Assembly (NCBI GenBank): GCA_964426605.1 | Contig: CAYRQK010000003.1 | Span: 1-38,399, forward strand | DNA length: 38,399 nucleotides | Reading direction: 5' to 3' | From: JAGQNT01 sp964426605 | GTDB lineage: Bacteria > Patescibacteriota > Saccharimonadia > Saccharimonadales > UBA4665 | In this document: piece after piece, positions 24,554 through 31,430 of the stretch | Layout: every line of letters begins with the position of its first letter | Position numbering within the stretch: position 1 is the stretch's first letter | Position numbers and translations under genes: made by a program | Notes under the pieces: generated by a model | Told to the model about the DNA's origin: nothing | Databases searched by the model: none | The model's input: the letters and a program-made list of their open reading frames with translations, nothing else

Positions 24554-25777
24554 ATGCGTGATCCTTCAGCTCAGCATTTTGTCGGTCTCGATGTCGGTAC
24601 AAGCGCAGTTCGCTGCGTCGTCGGCATGCTTGATCCGAATGGTGGTAATAAACTCTCTATCATTGGCCATGGTATCGCACCCAACAAGGGCATGCGCAAG
24701 GGCTCTGTTGTACACGTCCAGGAAGTGACGGATGCGATTGTGCATGCTGTGACTGAGGCGGAACGATTATCTGGAGTCCGGGTTACGAGTGCTACCGTGA
24801 ATATTAATGGCTCACATGTCACTGGTATTAATTCTAGGGGTGTCATAGCTATCAGCGGTGTAAACCGCGAAATCACTCCTGATGATCGGGCACGCGTCGA
24901 CGAGGCTGCCACGGTCGTCCAATTCCCCCCCAATCGAGAGATTATTCAATTTTTTGCCAAAAACTACAGTCTCGATGGTCAGCACAACATCAAAGACCCG
25001 GTTGGCATGCAGGGCATCCGGCTGGAGGTTGATGCACACATCGTAACGGCTGCCACGCCGAATGTCCGTAATCTTGATGCTGCACTCGTGAAAGCAGAGG
25101 TTACGCCCAATAATCACACGGTATCCAGCCTGGCATCGGCCGAGGCTACACTGAGCCGCGAACAGAAAGAAGCTGGCGTGGTGGTGCTCGATATTGGCGC
25201 TGGCACGACCAATCTCATTGTTATTGAAGATGGGGAGATCCAGCATGTGGCCGTGTTGCCTATTGGTGGCTCGCACATCACGAACGATCTAGCTATCGGG
25301 CTCAAGACTGATCTGGATGTTGCCGAACAGGTGAAACTGCAGCATGCGGCGCTGGTGGAGGGTAAGAAGGCAACGGCTAGTGTGACAGTCAAAGATCAGC
25401 ATTATTCTTTCCCGATGGAAGAAGTAGTTATGATATGTGAGGCTCGTGTCGAAGAAATGTTCGAGTACATAGAGAAAGAGTTGCAGCGCATCCGAAAGTC
25501 ACACAAGCTCCCTGGTGGTGCGGTTATTACGGGCGGTACGGCCAAGATCCCTGGTTTTGCGGACTATGCTAAAGAAAAGTTACAGATCGCCGCTCGAGTT
25601 GGCAAGATCCATAACGTAACCGGCCTTGTCGATAGAGTGGACGATGAGTTATTCACAACGGCAGTTGGCCTGATGATGCTCGACATGCTCTTGCTGCCGC
25701 AGGCACACTCTAGTGTGCCAAAAGATGGCAATGCTCTCGGATTGGTCACATCATTTGTGCAGCGTTTGTGGCGCTGA
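24554..25777 (+). CDS. ftsA: Cell division protein FtsA
   Basis: A 407-residue actin-like ATPase that ties FtsZ filaments to the membrane. Phosphate-1 motif FVGLDVGTSAVRCVVG (residues ~9-24), phosphate-2 VVLDIGAGTTNLIVIEDG (~211-228) and adenosine motif GAVITGGTAKIPG (~323-335) are present, as is the 1C domain (~85-165). The C-terminal GLVTSFVQRLWR is an amphipathic membrane-targeting helix. No SD is visible and the promoter abuts the start, so the mRNA is probably leaderless. ftsZ follows 123 nt downstream with its own promoter. Confidence 0.95.
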   Translation: MRDPSAQHFVGLDVGTSAVRCVVGMLDPNGGNKLSIIGHGIAPNKGMRKGSVVHVQEVTDAIVHAVTEAERLSGVRVTSATVNINGSHVTGINSRGVIAISGVNREITPDDRARVDEAATVVQFPPNREIIQFFAKNYSLDGQHNIKDPVGMQGIRLEVDAHIVTAATPNVRNLDAALVKAEVTPNNHTVSSLASAEATLSREQKEAGVVVLDIGAGTTNLIVIEDGEIQHVAVLPIGGSHITNDLAIGLKTDLDVAEQVKLQHAALVEGKKATASVTVKDQHYSFPMEEVVMICEARVEEMFEYIEKELQRIRKSHKLPGGAVITGGTAKIPGFADYAKEKLQIAARVGKIHNVTGLVDRVDDELFTTAVGLMMLDMLLLPQAHSSVPKDGNALGLVTSFVQRLWR

Positions 25778-25827
25778 GTACGAAATTTTTAAGATGCCAG
25801 TTTCGCGTATTCGTAGTGCAAAATTTA

Positions 25828-25856
25828 TTGAACTCATGAACAAGCTAGTCTATACT
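25828..25856 (+). promoter_or_regulatory. Promoter of ftsZ
   Basis: TTGAAC (25828-25833), 17-nt spacer, TATACT (25851-25856). Start expected near 25863, giving a leader of about 38 nt with a purine-rich AGGAAGG and AGAGGG before the ATG at 25901. Allows ftsZ dosage independent of ftsA. Confidence 0.85.
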
Positions 25857-25900
25857 ACCGAGTATAAAATTGAGTCAGGAAGGTCTAGAGGGTAGTTTGA

Positions 25901-27217
25901 ATGGCGCAAGTTGTTGATCCGGCCATAGAAACGTTTGCTCGTATCAAAGTTATCGGTGTTGGTGGTGCCGGTGGAGCAGCTATTAATAGGATGATTGAGG
26001 CTGGGGTGGACGGCGTGGAGTTCATCGCCATCAATACGGATGCCCAGGCGCTGCATTATTCAAAGGCCCAGAAGAAGATTCATATTGGTAAAGATGCCAC
26101 GCGTGGTCTTGGTGCTGGGGCTGATCCTACTGTTGGCAACAAGGCCGCCGAGGAGTCTCGTGACGAGATCAAGGCTGCACTCGAGGGTGCTGACATGATC
26201 TTTGTGACGATTGGTGCTGGTGGCGGTACGGGTAGTGGTGCTGGGCATGTTGTTGCCCGAATTGCCCGGGATATGGACATTTTGGTAGTTGGCTTTGCGA
26301 CGAAGCCGTTTGCCTTTGAGGGTGAGAAACGGCGGGCGAATGCCGACGAGGCCATTAACAACCTTCGTGAGGCCGTTGATACGCTCATTGTCATTCCAAA
26401 TGATCGACTACTACAGACAATTGATCGCCAGACGCCGCTTATGGAGGCCTTCAAGGTTGCTGATGACGTGTTGCGCCAAGGCGTGCAGGGCATATCTGAC
26501 CTTATTACTGTCCACGGGCTCATTAACCTCGACTTTGCTGATGTAAAGGCGGTTATGAGTAATGCTGGTTCGGCACTGATGGGTATCGGCCGAGCGAGTG
26601 GCGAGAATCGCGCAGCAGTGGCTGCCCAGCAGGCTATCGAGTCGCCACTGCTTGAAGTGTCGATTGATGGCGCTCGGGGTATTTTGTTCAATGTTATTGG
26701 CGGCAATGATTTGTCGATGCACGAGATCAATACTGCTGCCGAGGCGATAACCAATGCAGCGGATGCTGACGCCAATATTATCTTTGGTGCCACTATTAAC
26801 CCCGAGATTCAAGGCGAGATTATCATTACAGTTGTTGCCACGGGCTTTGACGTCTCCTACTTTACGAAGCGCTCACGATCGACGCTTGATGATGGTATTA
26901 CTCCTGGTGTTGCCGAGGATAAGCCGCGCGAGGCTGTATCACAGGCAACCTTATCCACTGTGAGCGATGATGAGGCGGTTTCTGGCATCGATATGAATCT
27001 TGATGATGGTCATGTCGTCGAAGCTACCGACTTTACTTCCAATTCGAGCATGCCGAATATCTGGGCTATCGATGAGGATAAGACCGACGAACATCATGAG
27101 GCAGTAATCTCGAGTCATGTCGAAGAGGAGCTTGAGCGCCCTTCGTTTTTGCGACGCTTGAAGAAGCGTCGTGCGGAAGATTCTGATAAAAAAGACGATG
27201 ATACCTCTGGTAAGTAA
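25901..27217 (+). CDS. ftsZ: Cell division protein FtsZ
   Basis: A 438-residue tubulin-like GTPase that forms the division ring. VIGVGGAGGAAINRM (residues ~17-31), the tubulin signature GGGTGSG (107-113), and the T7 region with NLDFADVK are present. The globular core ends near residue 320. An acidic linker of ~85 residues follows, and the C-terminus has ERPSFLRRLKKRR, matching the conserved FtsZ tail peptide that binds FtsA or SepF. Because FtsA is encoded next door, FtsA is the likely partner. Own promoter at 25828. Confidence 0.97.
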   Translation: MAQVVDPAIETFARIKVIGVGGAGGAAINRMIEAGVDGVEFIAINTDAQALHYSKAQKKIHIGKDATRGLGAGADPTVGNKAAEESRDEIKAALEGADMIFVTIGAGGGTGSGAGHVVARIARDMDILVVGFATKPFAFEGEKRRANADEAINNLREAVDTLIVIPNDRLLQTIDRQTPLMEAFKVADDVLRQGVQGISDLITVHGLINLDFADVKAVMSNAGSALMGIGRASGENRAAVAAQQAIESPLLEVSIDGARGILFNVIGGNDLSMHEINTAAEAITNAADADANIIFGATINPEIQGEIIITVVATGFDVSYFTKRSRSTLDDGITPGVAEDKPREAVSQATLSTVSDDEAVSGIDMNLDDGHVVEATDFTSNSSMPNIWAIDEDKTDEHHEAVISSHVEEELERPSFLRRLKKRRAEDSDKKDDDTSGK

Positions 27218-27252
27218 GCATAAGCGTACTAAATAATACACCAATTATTTTA

Positions 27253-27281
27253 TTGCGAAACGCTATAAGTAGGGGTACTAT
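27253..27281 (+). promoter_or_regulatory. Promoter of nrdR(-nrdJ)
   Basis: TTGCGA (27253-27258), 17-nt spacer, TACTAT (27276-27281). Leader of about 72 nt before nrdR. A convincing NrdR box pair could not be identified. Confidence 0.75.
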
Positions 27282-27359
27282 TAGTTCACAAAGCGCTATA
27301 TATGTGATTTTAACCACAAGCACTCGCTCTTTTTGACTACATATAAAGGAGGTGCATCG

Positions 27360-27845
27360 ATGAAATGCAACCAATGTGCCATCGGCGACACAAAAGTTAT
27401 TGAGTCGCGTGATGTTGCAGATGGGCAATCCATCAGACGCCGCCGAATGTGCATAAAATGCAATCAACGCTTTACGACGTACGAACGTGTTGAGCATCCA
27501 CAGATTATCGTTATCAAGAAAGACGGTACACGTGAATTGTTCAATCGCTCGAAATTGTTGGCTGGCCTCTATAGTGCCTGCGAAAAGACGCCAGTGACCA
27601 GTATGCAGCTAGAGCTACTAGTGTCTGATATGGAGCGTGAATTTCACGCATGTGGTACCGTAGAGGTATCAAGCGTAGAGGTTGGTGAGCAGATTATGGA
27701 GCGGTTATCGCTTCTTAACGAAGTTGCCTATGTCCGTTTCGCAAGCGTCTATCGTCGCTTCAAGGATATCGCTAGCTTCGAGAAGGAGTTGTCGCACATT
27801 CGCAAGCAGCGCGTACATAAGCCAGCACTCGTCAAAGACGTGTAG
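27360..27845 (+). CDS. nrdR: Transcriptional repressor NrdR
   Basis: A 161-residue nucleotide-sensing repressor of ribonucleotide reductase genes. The N-terminal zinc ribbon has Cys3, Cys6, Cys31 and Cys34 (MKCNQCAIGD, MCIKCNQRF), with basic RRRR between. The ATP-cone follows (IIVIKKDGTRELFNRSKL onward) to ~residue 140. The C-terminal RKQRVHKPALVKDV is basic. ATG 27360 follows a near-perfect SD, AAAGGAGGT (27345-27353). A TTG upstream at 27333 is rejected for that reason. It lies directly before nrdJ, the expected target. Confidence 0.96.
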   Translation: MKCNQCAIGDTKVIESRDVADGQSIRRRRMCIKCNQRFTTYERVEHPQIIVIKKDGTRELFNRSKLLAGLYSACEKTPVTSMQLELLVSDMEREFHACGTVEVSSVEVGEQIMERLSLLNEVAYVRFASVYRRFKDIASFEKELSHIRKQRVHKPALVKDV

Positions 27846-27996
27846 AACTTTTTTGACGGCTCCCTTCGGGTTTTGTGGCCCACGAAATTCGCAGAGAGCT
27901 GACCGGGTCTCGTTACACGAGAGACGTACGAGACGACCGGAAAACTCTAACAAAAATCCATTAAAAACAACTTTAAACAACAAAGTGAGGGTAACT
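27846..27996 (+). promoter_or_regulatory. Structured leader between nrdR and nrdJ
   Basis: A 151-nt gap with competing hairpins. GTCTCGT (27907-27913) can pair with ACGAGAC (28-34 of the same line, 27928-27934), extended by CCGG (27903-27906) with CCGG (27937-27940). Alternatively TCTCGT (27908-27913) pairs locally with ACGAGA (27917-27922). A small CCC-TTCG-GG hairpin followed by TTTTG (27862-27874) may be a weak terminator after nrdR. No cobalamin-riboswitch B12 box was recognised. SD GTGAGG is at 27985-27990. Confidence 0.5.
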
Positions 27997-30792
27997 ATGG
28001 GACAGACAGCAAGCCTCGGGGTAGAGCGCTTATTTACAAAGCCTAAAACAAAGGCTTACGAACAGCTTAAGTGGGTAAAGCGTGATTCTGTAATCATGAA
28101 TCCGGCTTCTGCTACTCCAGTATTCGAACAGCTCGGTGTTGAATTTCCGCAAGGCTGGTCGCTCAACGCGATCAACATTGTTTCGCAAAAGTATTTTACT
28201 GGTACTCCAGGGACCGACGAGCGTGAAGCATCACTCAAACAGCTTATTAACCGCGTCGTTGACACGGTAGCGCGCCAAGGTCAGCAAGAGGGCTATTTTG
28301 AGACGGAAACCCAGGTAGAAGACTTTCGTGAGGAGCTGAAGTTTATCTTGGCGACTCAGCGGGCAGCATTCAATAGTCCTGTCTGGTTCAATATTGGGGT
28401 GCCATCCCGTTCTCAGCAGGCTAGTGCTTGTTTTATCCTTGGTATCGAAGACACTATGGAATCAATCCTTAATTGGTATCGTGAGGAGGGTATGATCTTC
28501 AAGGGCGGATCTGGCTCAGGTGTTAACCTTAGCCCTATTCGTTCCTCTGTCGAGAAGCTCGGTAAGAGCGCGGGTACGGCCAGTGGCCCATTGAGTTTCA
28601 TGCGTGGTGCCGATGCCTCTGCTGGCGCTATCAAGAGTGGTGGTAAGACTCGTCGCGCGGCTAAGATGGTTATCCTCAATGTTGACCATCCAGATATCGA
28701 AGAGTTTATTTGGGCCAAAGAGCGCGAAGAAGAGAAAGCTCGGGCACTGCAAGCTGCCGGATTTGATATGAGCCTGAATGGCAAAGATATCTTTAGTGTG
28801 CAATACCAGAATGCCAACAACTCCGTACGTGTTACGGACGAGTTCATGCAAGCCGTTGAAGATGACGGTGATTGGACACTTCGCGAAGTGAAGACTGGTA
28901 AGCCTATCCGTACGGTTAAGGCACGTCACATTTACCGTCAGTTTGCCGAGGCTGCCTGGAAGTGTGCTGATCCCGGTATGCAGTTCGATACGACCATCAA
29001 TAAATGGCACACTGCTCCTAACGCTGGCCGCATCAACGCCAGCAACCCATGCTCAGAGTATATGCACCTCGATAGCTCGGCCTGTAACCTGGCGAGTATC
29101 AACTTGCTGAAGTACCTCAATGATGACGGTACCTTCGATATTCGTTCGTTCAAACACACCGTTGAACTGATCTTTACGGCCCAGGAGATCTTGGTCGGCT
29201 ACAGTGAGTATCCAACTGAGCCTATCGGCAAGAACGCTCGTGCTTACCGTGAGCTGGGTCTCGGCTACGCGAATCTTGGCGCGCTCCTGATGGCCCAGGG
29301 CCTGCCATATGACAGCGATGAAGGTCGTGCGCAGGCAGCTGCTATTACGGCACTGATGACAGGCCACGCCTACGCTACGAGCGCTCGGTTAGCGAGTATC
29401 GTTGGTCCGTTCGCTGGTTTCCGTAAGGATCGTGAGGCTATGCTAAACGTGCTTAAGATGCACCGCGAAGAAGTTAGCAAGATCGATGCCAGTTTGGCCT
29501 CCGAGGAGCTGTTGAGTGCCGCGGCAAGTGCGTGGGACGAAGCGGTTGAGCTCGGTACTCGCTACGGTGTTCGCAACAGTCAGGCCAGTGTGCTAGCTCC
29601 AACCGGAACCATTGGTCTCATGATGGACTGTGATACTACTGGTATTGAACCAGACCTCGGTCTTGTGAAGGTCAAGAAACTCGTTGGTGGTGGTACCATG
29701 AGTATCGTCAATCAGACGGTACCACGAGCACTCAAGTCTCTGGGATACACACAGCCACAGGTTGACGACATTGTGACCTACATTGACGTTGAGAAAACCA
29801 TCCTTGGTGCACCTCACCTCAAGAAAGAACACGAAGCCGTCTTTGCCTGCAGCATGGGCGACAATTCGATTCACTACCTGGGTCACGTCAAGATGATGGC
29901 TGCTGTACAGCCTTTCATCTCGGGTGCTATCAGCAAGACGGTTAACATGCCCGAAGACGTCACTATCGAAGATGTTGAGCAACTTCACCTTGATTCGTGG
30001 AAGATGGGCCTCAAGGCTGTCGCGATCTACCGCGATAACTGTAAGGTTGCGCAGCCACTGAGTATGGCCAAGAAAGAGATCAGTGAAGAGAAAGATCCAG
30101 CTGCTGCCGAGATTCTGGCTAGCGACGACAAGTTTGTGCTCAAGGGTGCTGTGCGTCGCAGGTTGCCCCGTGTTCGCGCCAGCAAGACGTATAAGTTCCA
30201 GATTTCTGACCTGGAAGGCTATTTTACTGTTGGTGAATACGCAGATAATACACCAGGTGAGTTGTTCATTAGCGTGAGCAAGCAGGGCTCGACCCTCAGC
30301 GGTCTCATGGATTCATTTGCCATTAGCGTCAGCCACGGCCTGCAGTACGGTGTGCCCCTGAAGAGCTATGTACGAACACTGCGGGGCACCAGCTTTGCGC
30401 CTGCTGGCATTACAGATGACCCAGATATTCGCACGGCCAGTAGTGTTACGGATTACATTGTTCGCCGCTTGGCACTCGATTACCTATCGTTTGATGATCG
30501 CTTGGAGCTTGGGCTGGCTTCGCTCGAGGATATGGACCTTGGGGACCATCAGGTGGTCATGCAGCTAGATGAGCCAGTCAACGAGCCTGTTGCCGTTGTA
30601 GCGGAGGTTGTTGCCGAGGAGGTGCAGCCTCAGCCAATTGCTCGTGCGGAAGCCTCGGCACCGAGTGACACGAAGGCGCGGTCACAAGTCGATAGCACCG
30701 CTCCACTGTGTTACAACTGCGGTAATCAGACCCAGCGAGCAGGTAGCTGCTATGTCTGTAGTAGTTGCGGTTCGACGACCGGCTGTAGCTAG
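27997..30792 (+). CDS. nrdJ: Adenosylcobalamin-dependent (class II) ribonucleotide reductase
   Basis: A 931-residue enzyme making deoxyribonucleotides with a B12-generated thiyl radical, so oxygen is neither needed nor harmful. NPCSE (residues 350-354) holds the thiyl Cys352. Cys145 (ASACFI) and Cys363 (SSACNL) are the likely redox pair, by analogy with the Thermotoga enzyme. APTGTIGLMMDCDTTGIEP is typical of NrdJ. The C-terminal tail has six Cys (905, 908, 918, 921, 924, 930; CYNCG, CYVCSSCG) that form a zinc ribbon and shuttle electrons. ATG 27997 has SD GTGAGG; upstream in-frame extension into nrdR is rejected. Preceded by nrdR and a structured leader. Confidence 0.96.
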   Translation: MGQTASLGVERLFTKPKTKAYEQLKWVKRDSVIMNPASATPVFEQLGVEFPQGWSLNAINIVSQKYFTGTPGTDEREASLKQLINRVVDTVARQGQQEGYFETETQVEDFREELKFILATQRAAFNSPVWFNIGVPSRSQQASACFILGIEDTMESILNWYREEGMIFKGGSGSGVNLSPIRSSVEKLGKSAGTASGPLSFMRGADASAGAIKSGGKTRRAAKMVILNVDHPDIEEFIWAKEREEEKARALQAAGFDMSLNGKDIFSVQYQNANNSVRVTDEFMQAVEDDGDWTLREVKTGKPIRTVKARHIYRQFAEAAWKCADPGMQFDTTINKWHTAPNAGRINASNPCSEYMHLDSSACNLASINLLKYLNDDGTFDIRSFKHTVELIFTAQEILVGYSEYPTEPIGKNARAYRELGLGYANLGALLMAQGLPYDSDEGRAQAAAITALMTGHAYATSARLASIVGPFAGFRKDREAMLNVLKMHREEVSKIDASLASEELLSAAASAWDEAVELGTRYGVRNSQASVLAPTGTIGLMMDCDTTGIEPDLGLVKVKKLVGGGTMSIVNQTVPRALKSLGYTQPQVDDIVTYIDVEKTILGAPHLKKEHEAVFACSMGDNSIHYLGHVKMMAAVQPFISGAISKTVNMPEDVTIEDVEQLHLDSWKMGLKAVAIYRDNCKVAQPLSMAKKEISEEKDPAAAEILASDDKFVLKGAVRRRLPRVRASKTYKFQISDLEGYFTVGEYADNTPGELFISVSKQGSTLSGLMDSFAISVSHGLQYGVPLKSYVRTLRGTSFAPAGITDDPDIRTASSVTDYIVRRLALDYLSFDDRLELGLASLEDMDLGDHQVVMQLDEPVNEPVAVVAEVVAEEVQPQPIARAEASAPSDTKARSQVDSTAPLCYNCGNQTQRAGSCYVCSSCGSTTGCS

Positions 30793-30822
30793 AGTTTTCA
30801 GGGCACCCCTGGAGGATACGTG

Positions 30823-30850
30823 ATGGCAGGAGTTATACTCCTGCCATTTA
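30823..30850 (+). terminator. Terminator after nrdJ
   Basis: ATGGCAGGAGT (30823-30833) and ACTCCTGCCAT (30837-30847) form a perfect 11-bp stem with a 3-nt loop, followed by TTAGCTT. The U-tract is short, so efficiency is uncertain. Confidence 0.75.
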
Positions 30851-30858
30851 GCTTATGC

Positions 30859-30864
30859 TACACT
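30859..30864 (+). promoter_or_regulatory. -10 box of thioredoxin-fold gene (leaderless)
   Basis: TACACT lies 9 nt before ATG 30874 and is preceded by GCTTATGC (30851-30858), the reverse complement of the recurrent GCATAAGC word. Confidence 0.5.
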
Positions 30865-30873
30865 TGTAAGGTA

Positions 30874-31158
30874 ATGAGGATACTTGTTTTGTACCGGCCG
30901 AAGTCAGAGCATGGGCGTACTATTGAGCGTTTTGTCCAAGAGTACCAAAGTGGCCACGGTGGCAAGATAGAAGTTTTAGACGTTGATGGCCGGGATGGTA
31001 GCTCGATGGCCTCGCTGTATGATGTCATGCAGTATCCAGCGATATTGGCCCTCGCCAACGACGGATCAATCCTCAAATCGTGGGAAGGCGAAGCCTTGCC
31101 GATGATGGATGAGGTGGCCTATTACGCCTATGCTGGTGGTGAATCGTTTGCAATGTAG
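30874..31158 (+). CDS. Thioredoxin-fold protein lacking CxxC
   Basis: A 94-residue protein starting MRILVLYRPKSEHGR. The beta-alpha-beta start, VLDVDGRDG and a cis-Pro-like segment (YDVMQYPAILALANDGSILKSWEG, in parts DVMQYPAIL and NDGSILKSWEG) resemble thioredoxin/glutaredoxin folds. The usual CxxC is absent (positions read RPKSEHGR), so it cannot be a dithiol redox enzyme of the normal kind. Start at 30874 was chosen over 30820, which lies inside the terminator hairpin of nrdJ. The function is unknown; placement after nrdJ could suggest a link to reductase turnover, but it has its own promoter. Confidence 0.68.
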   Translation: MRILVLYRPKSEHGRTIERFVQEYQSGHGGKIEVLDVDGRDGSSMASLYDVMQYPAILALANDGSILKSWEGEALPMMDEVAYYAYAGGESFAM

Positions 31159-31177
31159 GCGGCCGGTACGCTATAGT
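31148..31177 (+). promoter_or_regulatory. Promoter of the ileS T-box leader
   Basis: TTGCAA (31148-31153), 18-nt spacer, TATAGT (31172-31177). The -35 lies in the last codons of the thioredoxin-fold gene. Transcription should start near 31184. Confidence 0.82.
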
Positions 31178-31183
31178 ATGAAC

Positions 31184-31430
31184 ATAAAGCGTTGTCTTAT
31201 TTGGGACAGAAGCAGTCATCAGCTGCAAGCTGCTGGAAGAAAAGCGAGAGGCGCCTAGTAGACCCAGCCGGCACGACCCGTTAGATCGAACAATCGAGCG
31301 CCGAGAGAACAGGGCCCCCGCACAATACATTTTGTGGGGCAAAGTCACTTCTTTTGGAAACTGGATGGTACCGTCCGCATACGTGGATTCCAGTGTCTGA
31401 AACAAGTGATTTTTGTTTGTAAGGAGAAAT
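31184..31430 (+). promoter_or_regulatory. T-box leader of ileS
   Basis: A ~247-nt leader between promoter and ileS. GGATGGTACCGTCC (31363-31376) matches the T-box sequence; TGGT (31366-31369) would pair with the ACCA end of uncharged tRNA(Ile). Flanking CTGGA (31361-31365) and TCCAG (31379-31383 region) close the helix. A Stem III-like hairpin lies at ~31317-31339 (CCC/GGG with CACAA/TTGTG). Stem I apical features resemble the T-box distal loop (AGCTGCTGGAAGA). A candidate Ile specifier ATC is at 31285-31287, followed by a purine. No strong terminator follows, so control is probably translational, on the SD AAGGAG (31421-31426). Confidence 0.82.

Noticed and set aside
27291..27310. CGCTATATATGTG upstream of nrdR as a NrdR box
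   Set aside because: Only the central ATATAT agrees with the known consensus; the flanking half-sites do not align and a second box is not seen.
27846..27996. Cobalamin riboswitch ahead of nrdJ
   Set aside because: No B12 box or the expected multi-stem core could be recognised, and 151 nt is short for that class.
27682..27996. N-terminal extension of nrdJ overlapping nrdR
   Set aside because: It is an out-of-frame overlap with the conserved nrdR coding sequence. ATG 27997 has an SD and gives the normal NrdJ N-terminus.
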